Source: Campylobacteraceae bacterium (GTDB lineage Bacteria > Campylobacterota > Campylobacteria > Campylobacterales > Sulfurospirillaceae). From it: 5,379 bases of DNA. Where the stretch lies: NCBI GenBank assembly GCA_019162915.1, contig JAFLKZ010000101.1:1-5379 (forward strand), given 5' to 3'. This document shows positions 1-5,364 of the stretch, piece after piece. Position 1 is the stretch's first letter; the number at the start of each line of letters is the position of its first letter. Under the pieces are notes generated by a model, which had not been told where the DNA came from, made no database searches, and saw only the letters and a list, made by a program, of their open reading frames with translations. Made by a program: the position numbers and the translations under genes.

Positions 1-249
1 ATATAAATGTGCAAGGTAATCATGCTTTATAAAAGGTACGCTAGGCTTTTCTTTTGAATAAGCAATCGCTTTATTTTCACTAATCGCAATAGCTCTTGTC
101 GTGCCAAAGTAAACGACTGATTGACGATTTTTTTCATAGCACTGTGTAAAATCAGGATACACAAACTCCATTTTAGCAGGGGTTGGAGCAGCTGCATCCG
201 CAGCAAAAATAACTTGTAAAAAAAGAAATAATGATAAAAGTAGTCGCAT
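1..249 (-). CDS. Secreted (periplasmic) protein of unknown function, N-terminal part only
   Basis: An open frame runs from an ATG at 249 off the window edge at 1, giving 83 residues with no stop. The N-terminus is a clear Sec signal peptide: Met-Arg, then a strongly hydrophobic core (about residues 3-15), then small residues ending in IFA at 14-16 and ADA at 17-19, either of which could be the signal peptidase I site. There is no lipobox cysteine, so it should be a soluble periplasmic protein rather than a lipoprotein. The visible mature part has one cysteine (C37) and no motif I can name. A good ribosome site (GAGGAG, 265-260) overlaps the ybaB stop codon, and only 14 nt separate the two genes, so it belongs to the same operon. 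By position it corresponds to C. jejuni Cj1643, a putative periplasmic protein thought to carry a PDZ domain. That domain would lie outside this window, so the assignment is inferred from synteny only. Confidence 0.8.
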   Translation of the reverse strand, partial: MRLLLSLFLFLQVIFAADAAAPTPAKMEFVYPDFTQCYEKNRQSVVYFGTTRAIAISENKAIAYSKEKPSVPFIKHDYLAHLY

Positions 250-263
250 TTCTTGTGTACTCC

Positions 264-581
264 TCAGCTTTTTACGCCAAATCCTCCAATGCTTGAGAGC
301 ATTTGGGTTGTCGCTAATTGTTTATTGTCTTCTACCATTTTACGCACATCATTGAATGCACTGATAAGCAATATTTGTAATGATTCTTTATCACTTAAAA
401 GTGAATTATCAATCGAAATATCAATAATCTGTCCACTACCATCCATGCTTGCACTCACAAGTCCTCCACCACTTTTCGCGGTAAATTCCTTGTGCATCGC
501 TTCTTCTTGCATTTTTTTTGTCTGCTTTTGTGCTTCTTCTAGCATAGCGCCCATTTTAGAAAAATCAAAATTATCAAACAT
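264..581 (-). CDS. ybaB: YbaB/EbfC family nucleoid-associated protein
   Basis: This 105-aa protein has the usual family length (about 100-110 aa). It shows the YbaB pattern: a charged N-terminal helix rich in Glu, Gln and Lys (about residues 10-33, with MLEEAQK and MQEEAMHKEF), a Gly-rich turn (SGGGLVSASMDGSG, about 37-50), a beta strand (IIDISID) and a C-terminal helical region with DVRKMVEDN. Family members are small dimeric cytoplasmic proteins that bind DNA and influence nucleoid structure or gene expression; the precise role in this phylum is not established. In E. coli the gene sits with dnaX and recR, but here it follows panD in a cell-wall/Fe-S operon, as the homologue follows murE in C. 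jejuni. Its ATG overlaps the panD stop in a TAATG arrangement, which suggests translational coupling. A modest AAGAG site lies about 10 nt upstream, inside panD. The gene looks intact. Confidence 0.92.
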   Translation of the reverse strand: MFDNFDFSKMGAMLEEAQKQTKKMQEEAMHKEFTAKSGGGLVSASMDGSGQIIDISIDNSLLSDKESLQILLISAFNDVRKMVEDNKQLATTQMLSSIGGFGVKS

Positions 582-946
582 TACATGTAATCTCTTATTT
601 CTGCAATATCATTATTATCATCAACTAAAACAATAGTAGGCTTAAATTTCTCTATCTCTTCTTCACTCATTGAAGCATACGCAATAATAATAATCTTATC
701 TCCAATATGTGCCTTTCGAGCAGCAGCGCCATTAAGACAGATATCTCGATTTCCTGCTTTTCCCTCTATCACATAGGTTGTAAATCGCTCTCCATTATTA
801 ATATTAACAATTTCAACTTTTTGACCAACTCTTAGTTTTGATGCTTTGATCAACTCTTTATCTATCGTAATAGAGCCTACATAATTCAAATTGGCATCAC
901 TTACGGTCGCTCGATGAATTTTACTATACAACATGTCAAGCGTCAT
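581..946 (-). CDS. panD: Aspartate 1-decarboxylase, pyruvoyl-dependent proenzyme
   Basis: PanD decarboxylates L-aspartate to beta-alanine for pantothenate and coenzyme A synthesis in the cytoplasm. The 121-aa sequence aligns with E. coli PanD (126 aa) without gaps over its first 76 residues. The self-cleavage site G24-S25 is present, and cleavage there turns Ser25 into the pyruvoyl cofactor. Other active-site residues sit at the E. coli positions: K9, H11, Y22, R54, T57, Y58, N72 and the GAAA run at 73-76. All key residues are present, so the protein should be active. The ATG at 946 is supported by a strong AAAGAGGG site (963-956), 9 nt away, and by the matching N-terminus (TMLQGKLHR in E. 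coli, DMLYSKIHR here). It lies 38 nt after murE and overlaps ybaB by one base. No panB or panC is in the window. C. jejuni keeps panD with panBC, so its place in this operon is a lineage difference. Confidence 0.97.
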   Translation of the reverse strand: MTLDMLYSKIHRATVSDANLNYVGSITIDKELIKASKLRVGQKVEIVNINNGERFTTYVIEGKAGNRDICLNGAAARKAHIGDKIIIIAYASMSEEEIEKFKPTIVLVDDNNDIAEIRDYM

Positions 947-978
947 CGCTTTTTACCCTCTTTAAGAATTTTTGGCAT
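943..978 (-). other. 12-codon reading frame in the murE-panD gap, possible leader peptide
   Basis: An ATG at 978 opens a frame of 11 amino acids (MPKILKEGKKR). Its TGA stop overlaps the panD start codon as ATGA. The AGGG of the murE stop region (986-983) lies 4 nt upstream of this ATG, which is rather close for a ribosome site. The frame is short, lysine-rich and could easily arise by chance in AT-rich DNA. If translated, it would couple panD to ribosomes finishing murE. Nothing in this one sequence shows that it is expressed. Confidence 0.15.
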
Positions 979-986
979 TTTACCCT
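950..986 (-). repeat. Direct repeat AGGGTAAAA flanking the murE-panD gap
   Basis: The 9-base word AGGGTAAAA occurs twice on the minus strand, at 986-978 and at 959-951, exactly 27 nt apart. The downstream copy is the panD ribosome-binding site. The upstream copy spans the last two bases of the murE TAG stop and precedes the 12-codon frame. It may be a small duplication of a ribosome site or coincidence. Confidence 0.35.
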
Positions 987-2292
987 ACTTTAGCTTATGT
1001 ACGAGTATTTCTCGCACCACTGCTCTATCGTCAAAAGGAAATTTCTGTCCCATTATTTCTTGTGTTGTTTCATCGCCTTTACCCAAAATCATTACAACTT
1101 CATTGTCCATTTGCATTTCTAAAGCTTTTTGAATGGCTTTATATCTATCTGCTTCAACAAATAAGAATTCATTCTCTCGCATTCCACTAAGAATTTCATT
1201 GATAATATGATCAGGATTTTCAGACCTTGGATTATCACTGGTAACGACAATTTTTTTAGCAAATCGTTGCGCCATGAGACCCATTTTAGGACGTTTAGTT
1301 TTATCTCTATCGCCACCAGCGCCAAAGACGACAATAATGTCTTTATCCTTCATACTATCTAATACTTTTTCAATACCATCAGGTGTATGTGCAAAATCAA
1401 CAATGACCAAAGGAGTGGAGCTGACGACTTCCATGCGTCCCTCAACACCGCCAAAATTTTCAACTGCCACGCATATCTCTTCCATAGAAGCAATACCTAG
1501 CATATCAACGGCACTAATCGCACAGAGAAGATTGTAGAGATTAAAAAACCCGTGCAATGGAGACTCAAAATCATACACTTTTTCTATTTTAGCAATGGCT
1601 GCACTAATACCGTCATTTAAAGAGTAGGCTAATATTTTGTAAGTTGAAGGATTTTCTACACCATACGTTAAACAATTCGTACGATTGAACCGTATTTTAC
1701 TCTCATCTTTGTTGATAAGTTTTGGTGTCTCATCGTTAAAAAATCTACTTTTAACTTCAACATAAGCATCAAAAGTTTTATGAAAATCAAGATGATCTTG
1801 CGTGATATTGGTCAAAATCTTCAAAGCAAAAGTAAGCCCATCAATACGATTTTGAGCTATGGCGTGTGAGCTTACTTCCATAACAAAGTATTCACATCCT
1901 TCTTCAACTGCCAATTTGAGATGATTGATTGTCTCTAAAATCGGAGGTGTTGTCAAACTTTTATCTTCTATTTTTTGCTCATTAATAAAATATCCTCGCG
2001 TACCTTGCAATGCGACTTTTTTACCTAAATCGAGTAAAATTGAATATATAGCTGCTGCTGTAGTTGTTTTACCATTAGTTCCAGTAATGCCAATTATTTT
2101 GATATTTTTCTCAATTTCAAAAAGAGATAAACACTCTTTGGCAGAAATAAATTTCATGCATCCATTTTGTTTTGCACTCTCTTGATAAGCGGCATTTTGG
2201 TCTGTTACTAAAAAAATACTTTTTGCAGAACACTCGGCCGAATTATCTGTTACATGTAAATAATCTTTACACTCTTTTAAATTTATTTTCAA
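985..2292 (-). CDS. murE: UDP-N-acetylmuramoyl-L-alanyl-D-glutamate--2,6-diaminopimelate ligase
   Basis: MurE is the cytoplasmic ATP-dependent ligase that adds the third residue, meso-diaminopimelate, to UDP-MurNAc-L-Ala-D-Glu in peptidoglycan synthesis. The 435-aa protein carries the Mur ligase landmarks in order: P-loop GTNGKTTT (71-78), TTP (114-116), EVSSHAIAQNR (139-149), TNITQDHLDFH (161-171), K181 as the likely carbamylated lysine, GRME (285-288), VDFAHTPD (298-305), GGDRDKTKRP (326-335), the meso-DAP signature DNPR (353-356), and GKGDE (404-408). DNPR predicts diaminopimelate rather than lysine. It is about 60 residues shorter than E. coli MurE (495 aa), mainly in the N-terminal UDP-binding domain, as I recall for Campylobacter and Helicobacter enzymes. 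The start codon is TTG, not ATG; it is favoured because the N-terminus keeps the TDNSAEC segment expected of this domain, and the next Met (46) would remove it. The gene begins 8 nt after the upstream stop. Confidence 0.97.
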   Translation of the reverse strand: MKINLKECKDYLHVTDNSAECSAKSIFLVTDQNAAYQESAKQNGCMKFISAKECLSLFEIEKNIKIIGITGTNGKTTTAAAIYSILLDLGKKVALQGTRGYFINEQKIEDKSLTTPPILETINHLKLAVEEGCEYFVMEVSSHAIAQNRIDGLTFALKILTNITQDHLDFHKTFDAYVEVKSRFFNDETPKLINKDESKIRFNRTNCLTYGVENPSTYKILAYSLNDGISAAIAKIEKVYDFESPLHGFFNLYNLLCAISAVDMLGIASMEEICVAVENFGGVEGRMEVVSSTPLVIVDFAHTPDGIEKVLDSMKDKDIIVVFGAGGDRDKTKRPKMGLMAQRFAKKIVVTSDNPRSENPDHIINEILSGMRENEFLFVEADRYKAIQKALEMQMDNEVVMILGKGDETTQEIMGQKFPFDDRAVVREILVHKLK

Positions 2293-2302
2293 GGGGACTC
2301 TT
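2290..2302 (-). promoter_or_regulatory. murE ribosome-binding site and TTG start codon
   Basis: On the minus strand an AAGAG site (2302-2298) is followed by the 5-nt spacer TCCCC and the TTG start (2292-2290). The site overlaps the TAA stop (2303-2301) of the upstream gene. No in-frame ATG or GTG lies between that stop and the TTG. The weak site and non-ATG start suggest that murE relies on ribosomes arriving from the upstream gene. Confidence 0.6.
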
Positions 2303-2864
2303 ATTTTTGTACTTTTTTGATGAGCGATAAAAGTTGCTCATCGTTGGGGAAAAAGGTCACGGCACTCTCTAAATAATTTAAAGAGATGTCAATAAAACCA
2401 TTATCGATAAGCTGTGCGAGGAAGTCAACAAAATCTTCTTTTTTAGAGATAATAACTTTTGTAGAAAACATGATATCTTCAAATGCTTCTTTAAAACTTC
2501 CTCTTGACTCTATAAGTGCCATGAAGTCTTCATACTTTATGCCATTTTCTGCGTTGATTTTTGCTTCTAGTTGATCTTCAACAAAAAGATGTGCCATTTT
2601 TTCTCTATTGGTATCAACAGAATGGATAATTTCTTCCATAATTTCTTCGCAATCAATCGCACCATTTTCTTTTGTTAAAATATAATACTCAAAAAGGGCC
2701 ACGGCTTGTTCTTCATTTTCAAAGGCCATATCACATAAAATAGCACCTATTCTTGCTTCTTTGGAAGATGGATCAGCATTTAAAGAAAGTGAAAAATCAA
2801 ACAGTGCTCCAGAGAAATTTTTTTCATAAAACTTATCAATTCCTCTTTTTGCATGTTGATTCAT
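2301..2864 (-). CDS. Conserved-type hypothetical protein, TPR-like
   Basis: I do not recognise a function for this 187-aa protein. It is acidic and predicted to be almost wholly helical, with no signal peptide or membrane segment, so it should be cytoplasmic. Residues about 5-38 resemble a tetratricopeptide repeat (GIDKFYEKNFSGALFDFSLSL, then a NADP turn and an alanine-containing helix). The C-terminal part has a similar helix-turn-helix feel (FLAQLIDNGFIDISLNYLES, then a FFPNDEQLLSLI helix), so it may be a small TPR or SEL1-like adaptor; this is inference from pattern only. Its ATG overlaps the stop of the NifU-like gene as ATGA, with a weak AAGG site 12 nt upstream inside that gene, and murE follows after 8 nt. 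By position it corresponds to C. jejuni Cj1640, which to my knowledge is also uncharacterised. Consistent position between an Fe-S scaffold gene and murE would suggest a maintained operon role. Confidence 0.85.
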   Translation of the reverse strand: MNQHAKRGIDKFYEKNFSGALFDFSLSLNADPSSKEARIGAILCDMAFENEEQAVALFEYYILTKENGAIDCEEIMEEIIHSVDTNREKMAHLFVEDQLEAKINAENGIKYEDFMALIESRGSFKEAFEDIMFSTKVIISKKEDFVDFLAQLIDNGFIDISLNYLESAVTFFPNDEQLLSLIKKVQK

Positions 2865-3145
2865 TTGTTTGCCAAACCTTCTATTTCGTGTTCCATACCA
2901 GGGTTGATATTAATAACTTCAATCTCTGGATGAATATCAATTCGGAGTTGCCTCTCGATACCATATTTTAAAGTTTGTCCACTTGAGGCACACCCATGGC
3001 ATGCTCCTTGCAGTTGAACAAAAACGTAGCCATTTTTGATGCACAAAAGGGTTAATCCACCACCATCAAGAGCTAACATTGGTTTAATTTTTTCAAGTGA
3101 TTTTTCAACGGCAGGGTGTAGTTCTTCATCTGTAAAAGGTATCAT
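2861..3145 (-). CDS. NifU C-terminal-domain Fe-S cluster scaffold protein
   Basis: This 94-aa protein is a single NifU C-terminal (Nfu-type) domain. It shows the family hallmarks: the N-terminal helix ending in PMLALDGGGLTLL (22-34), a central strand pair (NGYVFVQLQG), the cluster-binding C49-H-G-C52 motif, and the helix and strand that follow (GIERQLRIDIHPEIEVININ). In known Nfu proteins the CxxC cysteines of two subunits hold a [4Fe-4S] cluster for transfer to apo-enzymes in the cytoplasm. There is no IscU-like N-terminal domain and no A-type domain as in E. coli NfuA, so it is a stand-alone carrier. Campylobacterota use a NIF-type system whose NifS/NifU are normally encoded elsewhere, so this is likely an accessory carrier. 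It is the first gene of the second block. The ATG has a strong AGGAG site (3155-3151) with 5-nt spacing, consistent with a transcript start upstream. It overlaps the next gene by 4 nt. Confidence 0.93.
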   Translation of the reverse strand: MIPFTDEELHPAVEKSLEKIKPMLALDGGGLTLLCIKNGYVFVQLQGACHGCASSGQTLKYGIERQLRIDIHPEIEVININPGMEHEIEGLANK

Positions 3146-3150
3146 TTATT

Positions 3151-3155
3151 CTCCT
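3151..3155 (-). promoter_or_regulatory. Ribosome-binding site of the NifU-like gene
   Basis: AGGAG on the minus strand, 5 nt before the ATG at 3145. It is among the strongest sites in the second block, as expected for a lead gene. Confidence 0.7.
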
Positions 3156-3172
3156 ATAGCAAAAGTTTCTAA

Positions 3173-3194
3173 TTTAACAATAGTTTGCGTTAAA
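3173..3194 (-). repeat. Small inverted repeat in the leader of the NifU-like gene
   Basis: TTTAAC (3194-3189) and GTTAAA (3178-3173) form perfect 6-bp arms around a 10-nt spacer. It lies between the promoter candidate and the ribosome site. It could be an operator half-site pair or chance in AT-rich DNA; no regulator can be named from it. Confidence 0.25.
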
Positions 3195-3204
3195 AGTGAC
3201 TTAA

Positions 3205-3210
3205 TTTATA
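3205..3210 (-). promoter_or_regulatory. Candidate -10 element for the second operon
   Basis: TATAAA on the minus strand, preceded by TTT and lying 59 nt before the NifU-like start codon. No good -35 hexamer is visible 16-18 nt upstream, but Campylobacterota sigma-70 promoters often lack a conserved -35 box. The site is downstream of the rplQ hairpin, where an operon promoter would be expected. The call rests on a short AT-rich word and is weak. Confidence 0.3.
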
Positions 3211-3244
3211 AAACGGTGAGTGATATGAAGAGAGGACTAAGGAA

Positions 3245-3271
3245 ATTTGGAAGAGGTTTGCTCTTCCAAAT
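3245..3271 (-). terminator. Hairpin after rplQ, probable terminator or attenuator
   Basis: An 11-bp perfect inverted repeat (ATTTGGAAGAG and CTCTTCCAAAT, as read on the plus strand) encloses a 5-nt loop. On the minus strand it starts 12 nt after the rplQ stop codon, where a transcript end for the alpha operon is expected. The downstream tract is only TTCCTTAG, so the U-run is poor and read-through into the NifU-like gene is plausible. On the plus strand it is followed by AAATAGG, so it is not a good terminator in that direction. Confidence 0.65.
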
Positions 3272-3283
3272 AAATAGGCAGAA

Positions 3284-3634
3284 TTATACTAATTCTAAAA
3301 ATGCCATTTCTGCAGCGTCACCTTTTCTGATGCGCGTTCTAGTGATACGAGTATAACCACCATTACGTTCTACATACTTAGGCGCGATTTCATTAACTAG
3401 TTTTTTAGTACACTCTTTATCTTGAAGCGCCGCAAAAATAGCTTTATGAGCATGGTCTCCACCAACTCCTGCTTTAGTAATCAACTTTTCAACAAATCCT
3501 CTAAGCTCTTTAGCTTTAGGAACAGTTGTCTCAATTTTTTCATATTTTATGATTGCAATGGCCATATTTTTCAACAAAGCACCTCTGTGCGATGAAGTAC
3601 GACCAAGCTTTCTGTATCCGTGCTTATGTCTCAT
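3284..3634 (-). CDS. rplQ: 50S ribosomal protein L17
   Basis: L17 is a large-subunit protein near the peptide exit tunnel region. The 116-aa sequence has the diagnostic N-terminus MRHKHGYRKLGRTSSHR followed by ALLKNMAIAIIKYEKIETT, and the closing segment GGYTRITRTRIRKGDAAEMAFLEL. It lacks the C-terminal extension of E. coli L17 (127 aa), a length I expect in this phylum. It is the last gene of the alpha operon, starting 3 nt after the rpoA stop (TAACTAATG), with a GAGGGT ribosome site (3646-3641) inside the end of rpoA. A hairpin follows 12 nt beyond its stop. Confidence 0.98.
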   Translation of the reverse strand: MRHKHGYRKLGRTSSHRGALLKNMAIAIIKYEKIETTVPKAKELRGFVEKLITKAGVGGDHAHKAIFAALQDKECTKKLVNEIAPKYVERNGGYTRITRTRIRKGDAAEMAFLELV

Positions 3635-3637
3635 TAG

Positions 3638-4651
3638 TTAACCCTCATTGGCTTCAGATTTTAAATCTTCAATTTTTTTCTTCAATAAACTTGCTATCTC
3701 TGTAGAAAAGTTAAATCCAACAGGATAACTACTCTCTTCCATAACTTGTCTAATTTCTTCTAAAGATTTTTTGCCTAGATTTTTGAGATTTTTAAGTTCA
3801 AGTTCACTCATAAGAGCCAACTCTCCTATATATTTTACCTCTGCTCTATCTAGACAGTTAAAACTACGTGCACTAAGATTTAACTCTTCAATGCTTTGTA
3901 GCAATTTAGTAAGCTCTACGCTTTCACTTGAACTTTCAGTTTTTGGAGCAACAGCAATATCTAAAATACCATTAAAAACAGACATTTGACTATACATAGC
4001 TTCAAGTGCATTTTTAAAAGCTTCAATTGGAGAAACTAAACCATCTGTTTCGATTGTAAAAACAATCTTCTCGTAGTTAGGATTATCTTCAACTAAAACA
4101 TTTTCGATATCATATACTGCTTTTTTAACTGGTGTAAAGAATGCATCAAGCGCGATATATTCATCACTTACTAACTCTCTAATATTTTCACTAGGAACAT
4201 ATCCTATTCCTTTTTCTATAATCAAAGAAAAATTAAATTCTGCATCTTCATTGATAGTTGCTAAGTAACCCTCTGGAGTCGCTATTTCAACCATATCATT
4301 AGATAAATCGCTTCCTTTAATTTCTTTCGGTCCTGCGAATGAGTAGTTAACTTCTATTCTCTTCTCATCACCTTTGATTTTAAAACGAATATTTTTCAAG
4401 TTAATAATAAAAAGTGCAACATCTTCCAGCATACCACGCATGCTATCAAACTCATGAGTTACGCCTTCTATTTTCACAGCCGTTGGGGCAGACCCAACCG
4501 TAGTACTAAAAAGTAAACGACGTAATGGATGTGCCAATGTTACGGCAAAGCCAGATTCAAATGGATATGCGCAAATCTGAACTTTATTATCCGCAATATT
4601 TTCTACTTCAATCTCAGTTGGCATGTAAGCTGATGTATTGATTTTTTTCAT
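3638..4651 (-). CDS. rpoA: DNA-directed RNA polymerase subunit alpha
   Basis: Alpha dimerises to nucleate RNA polymerase assembly, and its C-terminal domain contacts UP-element DNA and activators. The 337-aa length fits the family (329 in E. coli). The N-terminal assembly domain (about 1-233) includes HPLRRLLFSTTVGSAP (41-56, with the conserved Arg at 45) and GVTHEFDSMRGMLEDV (63-78). A short Ser/Glu-rich linker (about 238-247) precedes the C-terminal domain, which has ARSFNCL (261-267) and the helix-hairpin-helix NLGKKSLEEI (291-300). R262, N265 and C266 correspond to E. coli R265, N268 and C269, the DNA-contacting region, so UP-element binding is probably kept. The C-terminus has a Lys/Glu-rich tail (SLLKKKIEDLKSEANEG) longer than in E. 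coli. The ATG at 4651 follows an AGGT site (4660-4657), 15 nt after rpsD. Gene order rpsK-rpsD-rpoA-rplQ is the conserved bacterial one. Confidence 0.98.
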   Translation of the reverse strand: MKKINTSAYMPTEIEVENIADNKVQICAYPFESGFAVTLAHPLRRLLFSTTVGSAPTAVKIEGVTHEFDSMRGMLEDVALFIINLKNIRFKIKGDEKRIEVNYSFAGPKEIKGSDLSNDMVEIATPEGYLATINEDAEFNFSLIIEKGIGYVPSENIRELVSDEYIALDAFFTPVKKAVYDIENVLVEDNPNYEKIVFTIETDGLVSPIEAFKNALEAMYSQMSVFNGILDIAVAPKTESSSESVELTKLLQSIEELNLSARSFNCLDRAEVKYIGELALMSELELKNLKNLGKKSLEEIRQVMEESSYPVGFNFSTEIASLLKKKIEDLKSEANEG

Positions 4652-4666
4652 ATGCTACCTACTTAA

Positions 4667-5293
4667 TTATTTAGAGTATAGCTCAACGATTAATCTCTCT
4701 TCAACCGGAATAACTACTTCTTCTCTTTCTGGAATACGTGTGAAAACACCCATTGCTTTATCTCTCTCAACATCTACCCATGGAGCGATGCCAGTTTGAT
4801 TAGTAAGCTCTAGTGCTCTTTTAATTTGTGGATTGTTTTTGGCTTTCTCACAAACTTCTATTTTATCACCTGTACGAACAGTATATGAAGGAATGTCAAG
4901 TCTTTTGCCATTCACTAAAATGTGTCCATGTGTTACTAATTGACGAGCAAATCTTCTTGTTGTTGCGAATCCCATACGGTATGCAACATTGTCAAGGCGT
5001 CTTTCGATTAATAATACTAAGTTAATACCTGTATTACCATCTCTTCTTGCTGCCTCATCAAATATACGTCTGAATTGTTTTTCAGAAACTCCATACATAA
5101 ATTTAGCTTTTTGCTTCTCTCTTAATTGGAGGCCATACTCACTAATTTTTGTTCTTCTTTGACCATGCTGTCCGGGTGCATATGGACGCTTGTCTAGTGC
5201 ACTCTTACCAGCAAGTCTTCGCTCACCTTTAAGGGCTAAGCAGACACCAAGTCTTCTTTCGAGTTTTTCGACTGGTCCTCTATATCTCGCCAT
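4667..5293 (-). CDS. rpsD: 30S ribosomal protein S4
   Basis: S4 binds 16S rRNA early in small-subunit assembly and contributes to decoding fidelity. The 208-aa length matches the family (206 in E. coli). The N-terminus MARYRGPVEKLERRLG is typical, KRPYAPGQHGQRR (35-47) is a hallmark, and the S4 RNA-binding domain covers about residues 97-160 (RRLDNVAYRMGFATTRRFARQLVTHGHILVNGK). Only one cysteine (C18) lies in the N-terminal region, so this is the zinc-free form without the four-cysteine site. The ATG at 5293 has a good AGGAG site (5303-5299). In E. coli S4 represses its own operon by binding the leader; no such site can be claimed here. Fifteen nt separate it from rpoA. Confidence 0.98.
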   Translation of the reverse strand: MARYRGPVEKLERRLGVCLALKGERRLAGKSALDKRPYAPGQHGQRRTKISEYGLQLREKQKAKFMYGVSEKQFRRIFDEAARRDGNTGINLVLLIERRLDNVAYRMGFATTRRFARQLVTHGHILVNGKRLDIPSYTVRTGDKIEVCEKAKNNPQIKRALELTNQTGIAPWVDVERDKAMGVFTRIPEREEVVIPVEERLIVELYSK

Positions 5294-5298
5294 CTTTT

Positions 5299-5303
5299 CT
5301 CCT
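5299..5303 (-). promoter_or_regulatory. Ribosome-binding site of rpsD
   Basis: AGGAG on the minus strand with a 5-nt spacer to the ATG at 5293. The rest of the 71-nt gap up to rpsK (5294-5364) is AT-rich. It holds only a weak imperfect hairpin next to the rpsK stop and no recognisable promoter. Confidence 0.7.
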
Positions 5304-5364
5304 AATCTATTGCATAAACGAAAAAATTATTTTGCTTTTTAAATTGTTAAATTCCTAAATAGAA

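Noticed and set aside
253..636. 127-aa open frame on the plus strand opposite ybaB
   Set aside because: It is antisense to ybaB and the panD end, both well supported by family motifs. Its composition (Ser, Leu, Cys-rich) is typical of a shadow of an AT-rich gene, and no ribosome site precedes it.
1119..1334. 71-aa minus-strand frame inside murE
   Set aside because: It is an alternative frame across the conserved GGDRDKTKRP-DNPR part of MurE, which is clearly the coding frame. No frameshift is needed to explain murE.
1274..1537. 87-aa plus-strand frame, with others at 914-1190 and 1925-2185, opposite murE
   Set aside because: All lie within the murE coding sequence on the opposite strand, resemble no family I know and lack ribosome sites.
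2386..2971. Plus-strand frames (2386-2574, 2753-2971) opposite the TPR-like and NifU-like genes
   Set aside because: They are antisense shadows with no recognisable protein features.
3036..3356. 106-aa plus-strand frame crossing the junction between the two operons
   Set aside because: Part of it is antisense to the NifU-like gene and to rplQ, and the rest covers the intergenic hairpin. It has no ribosome site and no recognisable motif.
3771..3989. 72-aa plus-strand frame opposite the rpoA C-terminal domain, and a 65-aa one at 4828-5025 opposite rpsD
   Set aside because: They are antisense to highly conserved coding regions and have the biased composition expected of shadows.
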